Source: an uncultured Peptostreptococcaceae bacterium (lineage in GTDB: Bacteria; Bacillota; Clostridia; Peptostreptococcales; Peptostreptococcaceae). Taken from it: DNA of 64,000 nt. The notes below the pieces were generated by a model. It was not told the DNA's origin. It was given only the letters and a program-made list of their open reading frames with translations, and searched no databases. The position numbers and the translations under genes are program-made. Positions 9,001 to 18,203 of the stretch are shown here, one piece after another (the stretch's first letter is position 1; each line of letters starts with the position of its first letter). The stretch lies in NCBI GenBank assembly GCA_944383455.1, contig CALWPP010000004.1, positions 85,260 through 149,259 on the forward strand, written 5' to 3'.

Positions 9001-10711
9001 AATCATATTTTTTTGTACCATCTGAATACTTTAAACCTTCACTAACAGTAGCTCCTGTAGTGTTTACCGTGACTTTCGGTTTTTCATTTTCCTTTACAGT
9101 TAGTTCTATTTCACAGTTGTTAGTAAGACCATATCCATCAACTACTTCGTAAACTAATTTTATTTTATCTCCATTTTTCTTATCTTTAACTATATCTTTT
9201 ATATCCTCAAAAAATTTACTTTCATTTTCATGGTTAAGTGTTTCATTTCCACTCTTTACAGACTTAATTTTAGGTTTATCTGTAGTTGTTGTGCTCAATG
9301 ACTTACCTTCTTCTTGTTGGTCATACTCTGTATCTTTAAGAACTACTTTTATAGTGTTTACAACTTTTTTACCTAAATTTATAGTTACATTTTTTTCACC
9401 CTTTATAACAGTTAAACTATCACTTGGATTTTCTTTATCTAGTTCTATAGTAGGTTTTTGATTTTCTCTTATTACATGTGTTACAGTACCTGAAAATTTA
9501 TCATCATTATTAAAGCTATATTTAATCTTTGCTTGATGATTCCCACTATTTCCATTTTCTTTAAATCCTAAATCCGATGCTTTCCATTTAATATTATTAT
9601 TAGAATCAACTATACCCTTTACATTATTAGCTCCATTTGTAGGATTAATAATTTCAGAATCATCTATTTTTACGCTTTTTCCTCGTTTGTCTTTGGTTAT
9701 ATTTCTTATAAACGCCCCTGGCTCTGGTTTGTCGACTAATGAATTATTTATTTTACCTTTAGTTATATAAACTGGATACTCCATAAGTACATTTTGAGAA
9801 GCAGCCTCTACATTAGAAACATGACCTATAGGAGTTAAATCATATACACAGTTATTATTTAGTTTAACAGTTTTTAACTTCTTTAGATGTCTTAAGGGGT
9901 CTAAATCTTTTATTATATTATAACTTATATCTAGAGTTTCTAAATTAGAAAATAAAGATATATCCCCTAACTTTTCTAACTTAGAATTAGAACCAACAGT
10001 TGAACCAGTAGTTGATTTTTTATTTTGTGAGCTAAGATTTAACTCTATCATCTTATCTTTATTTGGTATAGAACTTAAAGATGATATATCAGTTATAGCA
10101 TTCCCTTTTAAGTCAAGTACTTTAAGATTTTCTAGTCTCTCAAAAAGAGCAAAATTCTTTCCTTCACTAACCGCCTTTATATGGTCATCTGTAATACCAA
10201 AATCTATTAAAGATAATTTTTCTAATTTAGTTAAGTGTGATATAGTTTCTAATATTTTAGGATCAAATCCTAGAGTATCACTTTTTAGACTCAAGCTAAG
10301 TTCAGTTAAATTAAAACAATATGTTAATATCTCAATATCCTCAGGCTTTTCCGTTAATGTAGCGTGTAAAGAAGTTACATAACTTAAATAAGTTAGTGGT
10401 ATACTATTCTTATCAGTTAGTTTTTCTCCATTTGGTAATTTTTTGTTGATTTCATTGAGTAGTTGTCCTTTAAGAACATCAGGCGCATTTTTTAATGCTT
10501 CTTCATAAGTTCCACTACTTTTTACATTATCATATTTAGAATTTTGACTACTTACATTTTCCCTAACATCATTTTGCAATTGTTCTCTAAAATATTTATT
10601 TAATATAGATATATCATCAGCAAACGCACTTATAGGCGAACTTTGAATTATAAGTCCACTCGCTAATAATGTAGCTACTATTTTTTCTTTATTTTTTATA
10701 TATTTTAACAA
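6068..10711 (-). CDS. Large LRR / Ig-like surface protein with a sortase signal
   Basis: 1547 residues, reading from a TTG at 10711 that follows AAAGGAG at good spacing. Order of parts: signal peptide 1-31 (cleavage after SAFA), leucine-rich repeats about 125-305, then a long array of Ig-like/cadherin-like modules. Recurrent module starts such as NxxPxV near 700, 940, 1130 and 1397 are each followed by DxDGNxG. A Lys-Pro-Glu-Gln linker lies near 1243-1260, a Gln/Asn-rich stretch precedes the end, and NPETGD at 1517-1522 is followed by a hydrophobic segment and a basic tail. NPETG departs from LPxTG but the architecture is that of a sortase substrate. It is probably an adhesin attached to peptidoglycan. 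No sortase is in the window. Confidence 0.9.
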   Translation of the reverse strand: MLKYIKNKEKIVATLLASGLIIQSSPISAFADDISILNKYFREQLQNDVRENVSSQNSKYDNVKSSGTYEEALKNAPDVLKGQLLNEINKKLPNGEKLTDKNSIPLTYLSYVTSLHATLTEKPEDIEILTYCFNLTELSLSLKSDTLGFDPKILETISHLTKLEKLSLIDFGITDDHIKAVSEGKNFALFERLENLKVLDLKGNAITDISSLSSIPNKDKMIELNLSSQNKKSTTGSTVGSNSKLEKLGDISLFSNLETLDISYNIIKDLDPLRHLKKLKTVKLNNNCVYDLTPIGHVSNVEAASQNVLMEYPVYITKGKINNSLVDKPEPGAFIRNITKDKRGKSVKIDDSEIINPTNGANNVKGIVDSNNNIKWKASDLGFKENGNSGNHQAKIKYSFNNDDKFSGTVTHVIRENQKPTIELDKENPSDSLTVIKGEKNVTINLGKKVVNTIKVVLKDTEYDQQEEGKSLSTTTTDKPKIKSVKSGNETLNHENESKFFEDIKDIVKDKKNGDKIKLVYEVVDGYGLTNNCEIELTVKENEKPKVTVNTTGATVSEGLKYSDGTKKYDLSQLSGFDPKKTFQISPRDIKNIVGESNNPALKKDEDVASLIFSTQKFMNVSDDDESFDISSDNVVDGFKDGKIDITIIGKIIDGNLQTQNKEKNIERPKRNTINLYEITCSITDSNGAEVEDKFSLVVTNQAPKIDGDYAEELKYTKSNSTINIPKDVLTTGIYAKDLEDTSDEDISIDELSSVGMELQKLEVKREDGRSVKINPKKNPFKGIFNSIFKKTTESTVDSINITNLPIGNHEILYTVKDSDGNSANYSRALIISHPEEPLVNVKDDSDILLNPRQVENFNANSLYQEYKERIEVTDDKIDTTNGLNGIELTEKYYQGQKEVELEVPPSKDNTEYKYDMEIIAKDKDGKEGYSNKKIRVVVSNKAPEVKIDKNVIYINEGEMLDLSKQVSVFDAEDKDLTNKIEVFMDGEKKTNIDTSTLKVGEYDLEYRATDLDGNVGKAFATIIVKGASDSLVDFDDKFEDMLTETGELRLSITQAKEYTKDKFKSLVKGAPSGYKFKEIRIIQGGNNNLDSLITDVPKGEKLTHKVQFIYTNPSGGFEILKELIVTVTNSLPVISLEDGIKHTIVTTEKRDIAFKEGISANDDEDGNLTKKVTYKILYMDGKETGVTNSGDLKPGVYNVEYTVVDNDGNEGKFSRVLNVTEGENSGNNNGSNNGNSNGNNNTTNKPEQKPEQKPEQKPDEKPTTKPNGGDHPNTIFKNMYDLTGDKSLSLSEARKFKSNPLKDVQIVQNDMGITIDDIEVVGMEKFNPDEDLKGEERVKDYIITYKVKGYEKVAKEDINVFSLLLGNISLRNGVLVAENETLELSVDRKVTVTNEKPEVLGSKDATVEKSAKVDALKGVEAQDTEDGDLTKNIKVSPDPTSIDTSKVGEKFTLSYTVEDSDGNFAEPLERTFEVVEANANNNGQNNNQSSGQNNQNGQNNSQSNENNTTTSEQGKNPETGDTSILGISALAVLSGIGLLVVNRKKD
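6935..6970 (-). repeat. 12-bp tandem repeat coding for a KPEQ linker
   Basis: Three exact copies of TGGTTTTTGTTC (plus strand) encode repeated Lys-Pro-Glu-Gln in the linker of the surface protein. Such repeats can change copy number by slippage without breaking the frame. Confidence 0.85.
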
Positions 10712-10841
10712 TACGATTGCTCCTTTCTCACGAACTTTAATAATATATTTAAAAAATATTATTTTTTTAGATTATACGTATAATTTTTTAAAAACTTTAC
10801 ATAATAATATTTAATGATAAAAACTAACTTTATATTATATC

Positions 10842-11891
10842 TTAAGAAGTATTACTTTTTACAATAGAATCTCTTTTACAAATAGTGTAATGAGTAATTA
10901 TTGTAGCTATTCCACACAAAAAAAGTATAACATAATATACAAAAAAACTGTATAAAAAAACAGAATATCCCAAAATTTCTTTAGGAAATATATTTTTGTA
11001 TATAGCTAAAAATGCTATTTCAGTTGCCCCTACATTTCCAGGAGTTGGAATTGAAGATACTGCCATATACAAAAATGATTGTAACATAATACCTTCAAGA
11101 TAATCTAGATTACTAAGATTAAAAGATTTATAAACAAAGTATGAAATACTAAAATAAATTGTTATCTGAATAAAAGTTAAAATAATACTTATAATAAATT
11201 CTTTTCTATTTCTTATAAATTTTTTTATATAAAAACTATAATTATCTATAAATAAACATATATCTTCGTATCTTCTATATATATTATCAAAATTAAACTT
11301 TTTGGCAACCTTAAGAATAATTCCCAATATATTTTTCATTTTTTCTGGACTAAAAACAATAAAAATACCAACCAAAATACTAAATAAGTTAATAAAAAGG
11401 CTCGTATTTATAAATACTATAACTTCTGGAATATTCTCTTTTAAATAATTTAAATTAAAAATGACAAAAAATAGGGAATAAATAGTTACAACAGATTGAA
11501 ATATTATAGTTTTATTAGTTATTATTGCACTAGCTTTACTAAAACTAATATTATGTTTATTAAAAATATAAATCTGCATAGGCTGACTACCAGAAGCTAG
11601 AGGAGTTACTAAATTATAATAAAACCCTGTAGTTGCAACTTTAAAACTTATAAATTTAATTTTTCTATTATCAACTGAATTTTTTATAATACTAATTATG
11701 AAAATTTCAAATAATATATAAAAAACAATTAAAACAAATAAAAGTACAATAAATTTTTTATCCACTAAATTTATAATATGCGGCAAGAGTTTTAAATCAA
11801 TATTTTCTGATAAAAATCTAATTGTTAAAAATATAATTAATAAAAGAAAACTATACTGAATTATACTTTTATTTTTTTGAGATAATCTCAT
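10842..11891 (-). CDS. Flippase-like integral membrane protein (UPF0104 / LPG synthase TM family)
   Basis: 349 residues from the ATG at 11891, which has an AGGAGA site. About eight hydrophobic segments are visible. The motifs PLASGSQPMQIY and SSIPTPGNVGATE are characteristic of the UPF0104 family, the membrane half of MprF and of glycosyltransferase-associated flippases. There is no C-terminal aminoacyl-PG synthase domain, so it is not a full MprF. It may move or help make a lipid-linked substrate; the substrate cannot be read from the sequence. It is convergent with nothing and stands alone. Confidence 0.85.
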   Translation of the reverse strand: MRLSQKNKSIIQYSFLLLIIFLTIRFLSENIDLKLLPHIINLVDKKFIVLLFVLIVFYILFEIFIISIIKNSVDNRKIKFISFKVATTGFYYNLVTPLASGSQPMQIYIFNKHNISFSKASAIITNKTIIFQSVVTIYSLFFVIFNLNYLKENIPEVIVFINTSLFINLFSILVGIFIVFSPEKMKNILGIILKVAKKFNFDNIYRRYEDICLFIDNYSFYIKKFIRNRKEFIISIILTFIQITIYFSISYFVYKSFNLSNLDYLEGIMLQSFLYMAVSSIPTPGNVGATEIAFLAIYKNIFPKEILGYSVFLYSFFVYYVILFLCGIATIITHYTICKRDSIVKSNTS

Positions 11892-12087
11892 AAAAATTTC
11901 TCCTAATATCAATAAATATGAATTAATTATACCACTAAAAAAAGTTTTTGTATTAATATATTTTTGATAATAATTTATATAAATTAATTACAAAAAATAT
12001 TATATAACATTAATATATTCAAATTTATTTACTTATATTTTTTTTAGGTGTATAATTTTTAAAAAAATCTAAGAAAGGGATGATTTT

Positions 12088-13113
12088 ATGTCAACTAAAG
12101 AAAACTCAAAAAATAAATTCCAAGAAATTTTACCAGGATTATTAATAGCTACTTTGATAGGTTTTTTTAGTATATTCTTGGCAAAATTTGTTCCAAAGCT
12201 AGGTTCTGCAACTATTGCAATATTTTTAGGTATTATAATGGGTAATTTATTTTTGAATAAAAAAAGTTATCAAGCAGGATACAAGTATGCAGAAACTAAT
12301 CTTTTATCTTATTCAATAGTTTTACTTGGTGCTACACTTAGCATTCCAAAACTATTTAGCATAGGTTTTAATGGACTTTTAATGGTTGTTATTCAAATGA
12401 TAATAACTATTGTTAGTGTTTTATATATAGGTAAAAAACTTAACTTCTCTCAAAACTTTTCTATGCTTATGGCCAGTGGGAATGCTGTTTGTGGATCATC
12501 AGCAATAGCTGCGACATCTCCTGTTATAGATGCAGATGATAAAGAAAGAGGAATAGCTATAACAATAGTTAATGTAATAGGTATATTTTTAATGTTTTTA
12601 CTTCCACTTATAGCTAATTTTTTATACAACTTAGAAGAACTTAAAACTTCAGCACTTATAGGTTCTATACTTCAGTCTGTTGGTCAGGTTGTGGCTAGTG
12701 GTTCTATGGTTAGCGAGGAAGTAAAAGATATTTCTATGATTTTTAAAATAGTAAGGGTTATACTTTTAGTTGGTGTTGTATTTTTATTTGGACACATTAA
12801 ACATAAACAAAACTCTGAAATAATCGAAGAAGAAATAGAAGAAAATAAAAAAGGTAAAGTAAAAGTACCTTGGTATGTTATAGGATTTTTTATTACTTGT
12901 GGATTATTTTCACTAGGGATAATATCACAAGAACTTTCAGGATTACTAAAAGAAATAAGTAATAAACTTGAAATAATAGCCCTTGCAGGGATAGGTCTTA
13001 GAGTTGATATTAAAGATTTATTAAAACAAGGAAAAACAGTTTCTATTTATGCAGTTTCAATAGCACTTTTACAAATAGTAAGTGCAGTTTCATTAATAAT
13101 GATTTTACTATAA
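12088..13113 (+). CDS. YeiH-family putative anion (sulfate) exporter
   Basis: A 341-residue membrane protein of the UPF0324/YeiH family. Ten or so hydrophobic segments are visible, with the family signatures NAVCGSSAIAATSPV and, near the end, IALAGIGLRVD. Members are annotated as putative sulfate exporters, mostly by inference. The start has an AAAGGGATGA site. A cytosolic Glu/Lys-rich loop (residues about 245-260) interrupts the hydrophobic pattern. The gene is monocistronic and shares a bidirectional terminator with the gal operon. Confidence 0.88.
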   Translation: MSTKENSKNKFQEILPGLLIATLIGFFSIFLAKFVPKLGSATIAIFLGIIMGNLFLNKKSYQAGYKYAETNLLSYSIVLLGATLSIPKLFSIGFNGLLMVVIQMIITIVSVLYIGKKLNFSQNFSMLMASGNAVCGSSAIAATSPVIDADDKERGIAITIVNVIGIFLMFLLPLIANFLYNLEELKTSALIGSILQSVGQVVASGSMVSEEVKDISMIFKIVRVILLVGVVFLFGHIKHKQNSEIIEEEIEENKKGKVKVPWYVIGFFITCGLFSLGIISQELSGLLKEISNKLEIIALAGIGLRVDIKDLLKQGKTVSIYAVSIALLQIVSAVSLIMILL

Positions 13114-13116
13114 ATT

Positions 13117-13142
13117 AAAAAGAGGCATTAGCCTCTTTTTTA
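13117..13142. terminator. Bidirectional terminator (yeiH-like / galT)
   Basis: A perfect 10-bp stem AAAAAGAGGC / GCCTCTTTTT with an ATTA loop sits between convergent genes. Confidence 0.9.
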
Positions 13143-14618
13143 TAATGATTTTATAAATTTATTAAATGCCTCTAGTCCTTTTTTATCCCTTTTAAATACC
13201 CCTGCGTGTTCTAATACAATAAGGAATTTTTTTCCTACTTCCTCTTTTAAAATATTAATAGCTTCTTCTTTAGTTTCTACATTTTTAGATGATAACACTT
13301 CGTCAAACCACTCTTTGTGATGAGTTAATTTTTCGTCTATATCAGATTTATTAACCATACAATCAGCCAAAACATCCAGCTCATCTTTAAGTCTTGCAGG
13401 AAGTACAGCAAGTCCCATAACTTCAATAAGACCTATATTTTCTTTCTTTATGTGATGAACTTCATTATGCGGATGAAATATCCCTAAAGGATGAGTACTA
13501 CTTGTTCTATTGTTTCTTAAAACTAAGTCAACCTCATAAGTAGTTCCTTTTTTTCTAGCTATTGGAGTTATAGTATTATGCATTTCAGTCGTTTTGTTTA
13601 TTATATCAACACTCTCATCAGAATAATTTTTCCAAGAATTTAAAATATGCTCACATAAATTTATAACTTCTTCTTTATCTTCACCATTTACCCTTATAAC
13701 ACTCATAGGCCACTTTACTCTACATAATGTAGTGTTATTAAATCCATCTATTTTAAAACTCTCTTCAATATCTGCTCGTTCCATAGCAAATACATAGTTT
13801 CCACCTTGGTAATGATCGTGAGATAATATAGACCCACCAACTATTGGTAAATCTGCATTACTCCCCACAAAATAATGTGGTATATAATCAACAAATCCTA
13901 ATAAATTTTCAAAAGTTTTTCTGTAAATTTTCATAGGAGTATGTTTGTCGTTAAATACTATAGAATGCTCGTTGTAATAAACGTATGGAGAATACTGTAA
14001 AAACCATTTCTCACCTGCAAACTCCATCGGAATTATTCTGTGATTTTGTCTTGCGGGATGATTTATATTTCCCTTAAATCCTTCGTTTTCTTTACAAAGT
14101 AAACACTTTGGATAAGAAGTTGATTTTAATAATTTTGCTTTTGCTATATCTTTTGGGTCTTTTTCTGGCTTTGATAAGTTTATAGTTATATCTAAATCTC
14201 CATACTCTGTTTTTGTTTTCCAAACTATATTCTTATCAGTTCTATCTTTTCTTATATAGTTTGATGAAATACTTAAATTATAATAATAAGAAGTCGCTTC
14301 TTTTTTATTTTTTTGATATTTTTTATTGAAAGTTTTTATAACTTCTGAAGGTCTTGGCATTAGACAATTCATTATTTCAGTATCAAATAAATCTCTTTCT
14401 GTTGTAGTGTTTTCTATTATATTTTTAGATACTACGTAATCAAGCATATTCTCAAGTATTGGTGTTGCAGTTTCTAAATCTTCATCAACATTTTCATAAG
14501 TAAATTCATCAAGTTCTAAAACTTCAAGAAGTAAATTTGATGCATATACTTTGTCAAGTTCATTTATTAAACCTTTTTTTATACCAAAATTTATTAATCT
14601 ATTTATTTCGTAATTCAT
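13140..14618 (-). CDS. galT: Galactose-1-phosphate uridylyltransferase, class II
   Basis: GalT exchanges UMP between UDP-glucose and galactose-1-phosphate in the Leloir pathway. This is the long Firmicutes class II form: 492 residues from the ATG at 14618 with a TAGGTG site. Family motifs include NHPARQNHRIIPMEF and GGSILSHDHYQGG, the latter with the His residues expected for the uridylyl-transfer region. An upstream extension would overlap galE and has no site. It starts 7 bp after galE and is the last gene of galK-galE-galT. Confidence 0.95.
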   Translation of the reverse strand: MNYEINRLINFGIKKGLINELDKVYASNLLLEVLELDEFTYENVDEDLETATPILENMLDYVVSKNIIENTTTERDLFDTEIMNCLMPRPSEVIKTFNKKYQKNKKEATSYYYNLSISSNYIRKDRTDKNIVWKTKTEYGDLDITINLSKPEKDPKDIAKAKLLKSTSYPKCLLCKENEGFKGNINHPARQNHRIIPMEFAGEKWFLQYSPYVYYNEHSIVFNDKHTPMKIYRKTFENLLGFVDYIPHYFVGSNADLPIVGGSILSHDHYQGGNYVFAMERADIEESFKIDGFNNTTLCRVKWPMSVIRVNGEDKEEVINLCEHILNSWKNYSDESVDIINKTTEMHNTITPIARKKGTTYEVDLVLRNNRTSSTHPLGIFHPHNEVHHIKKENIGLIEVMGLAVLPARLKDELDVLADCMVNKSDIDEKLTHHKEWFDEVLSSKNVETKEEAINILKEEVGKKFLIVLEHAGVFKRDKKGLEAFNKFIKSL

Positions 14619-14625
14619 AAAACAC

Positions 14626-15615
14626 CTACTTAGAAAATCCATTTGGATTAGATTTATGCCAAGCCCAAGCATCACTTATCATTTTTTTAACGTCATCAAA
14701 TTTTGGCTTCCAACCAAGTATTTCTCTTGCTTTATCACTTGATGCAACAAGCTTTGCAGGGTCTCCTGCTCTTCTTTCACCAATAACAACTTTTATATTT
14801 TCTCCTGTAGCTTCTTTTGCAGCTTCTATCATTTCTTTAACTGTAAATCCATTTCCACTACCTAAATTAAATATGTTAGACTCATTTCCTTCTCTTAGAT
14901 AATTAAATGCCTTTATATGAGCATCTGCCAAATCTATTACGTGAATATAATCTCTTATACAAGTTCCATCGTGTGTATCATAGTCATCTCCAAAAACAGT
15001 TATATGCTCTCTTTTTCCAAGTGGCACTTGAAGTATTAAAGGTATTAGATGAGTTTCTGGGGTATGGTCCTCACCTATAAATCCTCCTTCAATTGCACCT
15101 GCTACATTAAAATATCTAAGTGATACATACTTAATTCCATATGCTAAATCAGACCACTTCATCATTTTTTCCATAGAAAGTTTAGTCTCACCATAAGTAT
15201 TTGTTGGATTTGTTATATCTGTTTCTAGTATTGGTATTTGTTTTGGCTCTCCATAAACTGCAGCAGTTGATGAGAAAACTATTTTTTTAACATTAAATTC
15301 AACCATAACTTCAAGTAAAACTTGTGTACCATAAACATTATTATCATAATAGCTTAAAGGCTCTTTCATACTAACTCCAACTAAAGAGTTCGCAGCAAAA
15401 TGAATTACACCTTCTATATTATTTTCACTAAATACTTTTCTTAAGAAATTTTTATCTCTTATATCTCCTTCAAAAAACTTAGCATCTTTATGAATAGCAT
15501 CTTTATGTCCAGTTTGTAAGTTATCTACTATTACAACTTCTTCATTATTTTTTATAAGTTCATAAACTGTATGACTTCCTATATATCCTGCTCCACCACA
15601 AACTAAAATAGCCAT
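14626..15615 (-). CDS. galE: UDP-glucose 4-epimerase
   Basis: GalE interconverts UDP-galactose and UDP-glucose. The 329-residue short-chain dehydrogenase fold shows the NAD motif GGAGYIGSH (7-15), the catalytic SS/T pair in FSSTAAVYG (about 114-122) and the YxxxK pair Y141/K145. The length is normal. The AGGAGG site is 6 bp before the ATG. It lies between galK (17-bp gap) and galT (7-bp gap) in one transcript. Confidence 0.97.
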   Translation of the reverse strand: MAILVCGGAGYIGSHTVYELIKNNEEVVIVDNLQTGHKDAIHKDAKFFEGDIRDKNFLRKVFSENNIEGVIHFAANSLVGVSMKEPLSYYDNNVYGTQVLLEVMVEFNVKKIVFSSTAAVYGEPKQIPILETDITNPTNTYGETKLSMEKMMKWSDLAYGIKYVSLRYFNVAGAIEGGFIGEDHTPETHLIPLILQVPLGKREHITVFGDDYDTHDGTCIRDYIHVIDLADAHIKAFNYLREGNESNIFNLGSGNGFTVKEMIEAAKEATGENIKVVIGERRAGDPAKLVASSDKAREILGWKPKFDDVKKMISDAWAWHKSNPNGFSK

Positions 15616-15632
15616 TTTTTCCTCCTAAATAA

Positions 15633-16796
15633 TTAACCTATTTTTCTAGCTCCATTTGAAATGTGTGCTACATAAAAAGTTGGTGCATAACCTATTTCTT
15701 TTTCATATCCTTTAGTTACATTTTCTATAAAGTTTCCAACACACTCATCTTTTACTATACTAACAGTACATCCTCCAAATCCTGCTCCAGTCATTCTAGA
15801 ACCAATAACCCCCTCTTGCTTTAGTGCATAATTTACTAAAGTATCAAGTTCAATTCCTGTTACCTCATAATCATCTCTTAAAGAAACGTGAGAAGATACC
15901 ATCAACTGCCCAAAGTGAGGTAAATTATTTTCTTCTAATGCTTTAACAGCACTTAAAGTTCTTTGATTTTCATAAACTGCATGTTTTGCTCTTTTTCTAT
16001 CAATTTCATTTTCTATTAAATGTTTATTATCCTCAAACTCTTTCTCGGTTAATTCTCCTAAAGATTTTATATTAAGTTTTGTTTGAAGATTTTTAAGTGC
16101 TCTTTCACACTCAGCTCTTCTTTCATTATATTTTGAGTCTGCAAGACCTCTTCTTTTGTTAGTGTTACCTATTACTATCGAATATCCTTGCATATTTATT
16201 TCACTATATCTATAATTTAAAGTATTACAATCAAGAAGTATTGCACATCTATCTTTTCCCATACCTATTGCAAATTGGTCCATTATACCACAGTTTACAC
16301 CAATAAACTTATTTTCAGCTTCTTGAGAATACTTAACCATATCAACCATATCTATATTAAATTTAAAAGTATCATTTAGTATAACAGCCATTAAAAGTTC
16401 AATTGATGCAGAAGATGAAAGACCTGCTCCATTTGGTATATTCCCAAATACAAGTATATCAAATCCATGACTTAACTTATGTCCTTTATCTTTAAATACT
16501 TTACAAACACCTTTTGGATAATTTACCCAATCATGTTCTTTTATATATTCCATATTGTCTAAATCAAAACTTATAGTACCTACTTCTTCAAAATTCAAAG
16601 AATACATATTAACTAGTTTATCTTCTCTTTTTGATACTACTCCATAAGTCCCAAAAGATAATGCACAAGGAAAAACATGACCCCCATTATAATCAGTATG
16701 TTCACCTATTAAATTTACTCTACCTGGTGAGAAAAATACTTCTTGTACCTCTCTTTTAAAAACCTTCTTAAAATCTGCTTTTAATTTATTTATCAT
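15633..16796 (-). CDS. galK: Galactokinase
   Basis: GalK phosphorylates galactose with ATP, the first step of the Leloir pathway. The 387-residue GHMP kinase has the signature [15 protein letters not shown] (25-39) and the ATP-binding motif [11 protein letters not shown]. The start has GGAGG directly upstream. It is the first gene of galK-galE-galT. An operator-like CpG-centred palindrome 79-92 bp before the start suggests repression by a LacI/GalR-family protein or CcpA. Confidence 0.97.
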   Translation of the reverse strand: MINKLKADFKKVFKREVQEVFFSPGRVNLIGEHTDYNGGHVFPCALSFGTYGVVSKREDKLVNMYSLNFEEVGTISFDLDNMEYIKEHDWVNYPKGVCKVFKDKGHKLSHGFDILVFGNIPNGAGLSSSASIELLMAVILNDTFKFNIDMVDMVKYSQEAENKFIGVNCGIMDQFAIGMGKDRCAILLDCNTLNYRYSEINMQGYSIVIGNTNKRRGLADSKYNERRAECERALKNLQTKLNIKSLGELTEKEFEDNKHLIENEIDRKRAKHAVYENQRTLSAVKALEENNLPHFGQLMVSSHVSLRDDYEVTGIELDTLVNYALKQEGVIGSRMTGAGFGGCTVSIVKDECVGNFIENVTKGYEKEIGYAPTFYVAHISNGARKIG

Positions 16797-16874
16797 AACT
16801 CCTCCCTAAACATTAAATAAAATTAAGATTTATACAAATAATTTATATTAAACAATTATATTCTTTGATTTTAT

Positions 16875-16888
16875 TGTAAACGATTGCT
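16875..16888 (-). promoter_or_regulatory. cre-like operator before galK
   Basis: On the minus strand AGCAATCGTTTACA matches the CcpA cre pattern TGNNANCGNTNNCA at all but the first specified base. GalR-type operators are similar, so CcpA and a local LacI-family regulator cannot be separated. The position upstream of a sugar operon fits both. Confidence 0.5.
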
Positions 16889-16935
16889 AATAAAAAGTAA
16901 ATAATTTTTACTAAATTTTTACTAATTTTTATACT

Positions 16936-16972
16936 TAAATAAAAATAAGTAGACAGTCAAAATCTGTCTACT
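16936..16972 (-). terminator. tyrS terminator
   Basis: A perfect 9-bp stem AGTAGACAG / CTGTCTACT overlaps the tyrS stop and is followed on the minus strand by TTATTTTTATTT. Confidence 0.85.
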
Positions 16973-18164
16973 CACAAACTATCTTTATAAACTTTTTCTT
17001 ACCAACTTGAACTACTAACTCATCAAGTAATTCTACTTTACTTAAATCTTCTACCTTTTCTTGATTAACTTTAACTCCACCTTGTTTTGCCATTCTTCTT
17101 AATTCACTTTTACTTGGAGATAATTTATTATCAACTACTATTTGAGCTAAATCGAAGTTTTCTTTACTAGATTTTACAGTTAATATATCTGTTGGAATTT
17201 GTCCTTTTTGGAAAACTGACTTAAATCTTTCCTCAGCAAAATTTGCTTTTTCTTCTCCGTGATAAAGAGTAACTATTTCTTTTGCTAACCCCATTTTTAT
17301 ATCTCTTGGATTTTTTCTGTCTTCTTTTAAATCTTTTTCAATTTCAGCTATAATGTCAGGATGAACATCAGTTACCAAATTATAGTATTTTATTATCAGT
17401 TCATCTGGTATTTCCATTGCTTTTTGGTACATAAGACCAGCTTCTTCATCAACACCAATATAGTTTCCTAGACTTTTACTCATTTTATTAACACCATCTA
17501 GCCCTTCGATAATTGGCATCATAATTACAGTTTGTGGCTCTTGGTTAAATTCTTTTTGTAAACTTCTTCCCATAAGTAGATTAAATCTTTGGTCAGTACC
17601 ACCAAGTTCTATATCAGCTTTTATAGCAACAGAATCATATCCTTGCATTAAAGGATAGAAAAATTCGTGAACAGATATAGGAGTATTATTTTGGTATCTA
17701 TTTTTAAAATCTTCTCTTTCAAGCATTCTAGCAACAGTTATAGTTGATGCTAATTTCACAACATCTTCAAAATTTAATTTAGAAAGCCACTCGCTATTAA
17801 ATCTAACTTCTGTCTTTTCTTTATCTAAAACTTTAAATATCTGTTTTTCATAAGTTTTAGCATTTTCTAAAACTTGTTCTGTTGTAAGTGCAACTCTTGT
17901 TTTTGATTTTCCTGTTGGATCTCCTATTTTTCCAGTAAAATCTCCTATAATTATTATAACATGATGTCCTAAATCTTGAAGTTGTTTCATTTTTCTAAGA
18001 ACAACTGTATGACCTAAGTGTATATCAGGTGCTGATGGGTCAAGACCTAGTTTAATAACTAATTTACGATTTTCTTTTTCAGCTTTTAAAAGTTTAGCTT
18101 CTAACTCTTTTTCATCAATTATAGTGTCTACACCCTTTAAAATAATTTTCATTTTATCTTTCAT
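16968..18164 (-). CDS. tyrS: Tyrosyl-tRNA synthetase
   Basis: TyrRS charges tRNA-Tyr. The 398-residue class I synthetase has the HIGH-type motif HLGH (49-52), KMSKS at about 237 and a C-terminal S4 RNA-binding domain (LRRMAKQGGVKVN). The GDFTG/DPTG sequence in the N-terminal fold resembles the TyrZ-like group. The start has AGGAGAG upstream; a second ATG five codons in is possible. The 39-bp gap to the degV-family gene leaves no room for a T-box leader, so any such control would lie upstream of that gene, where I saw none. Confidence 0.96.
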   Translation of the reverse strand: MKDKMKIILKGVDTIIDEKELEAKLLKAEKENRKLVIKLGLDPSAPDIHLGHTVVLRKMKQLQDLGHHVIIIIGDFTGKIGDPTGKSKTRVALTTEQVLENAKTYEKQIFKVLDKEKTEVRFNSEWLSKLNFEDVVKLASTITVARMLEREDFKNRYQNNTPISVHEFFYPLMQGYDSVAIKADIELGGTDQRFNLLMGRSLQKEFNQEPQTVIMMPIIEGLDGVNKMSKSLGNYIGVDEEAGLMYQKAMEIPDELIIKYYNLVTDVHPDIIAEIEKDLKEDRKNPRDIKMGLAKEIVTLYHGEEKANFAEERFKSVFQKGQIPTDILTVKSSKENFDLAQIVVDNKLSPSKSELRRMAKQGGVKVNQEKVEDLSKVELLDELVVQVGKKKFIKIVCE

Positions 18165-18203
18165 TTAAATATCTCTCCTATATATGTAAATAATATGTAA
18201 AAT

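Noticed and set aside
16855..16880. galK promoter TTTACA...TATAAT
   Set aside because: The two boxes are only 14 bp apart, too short for SigA.
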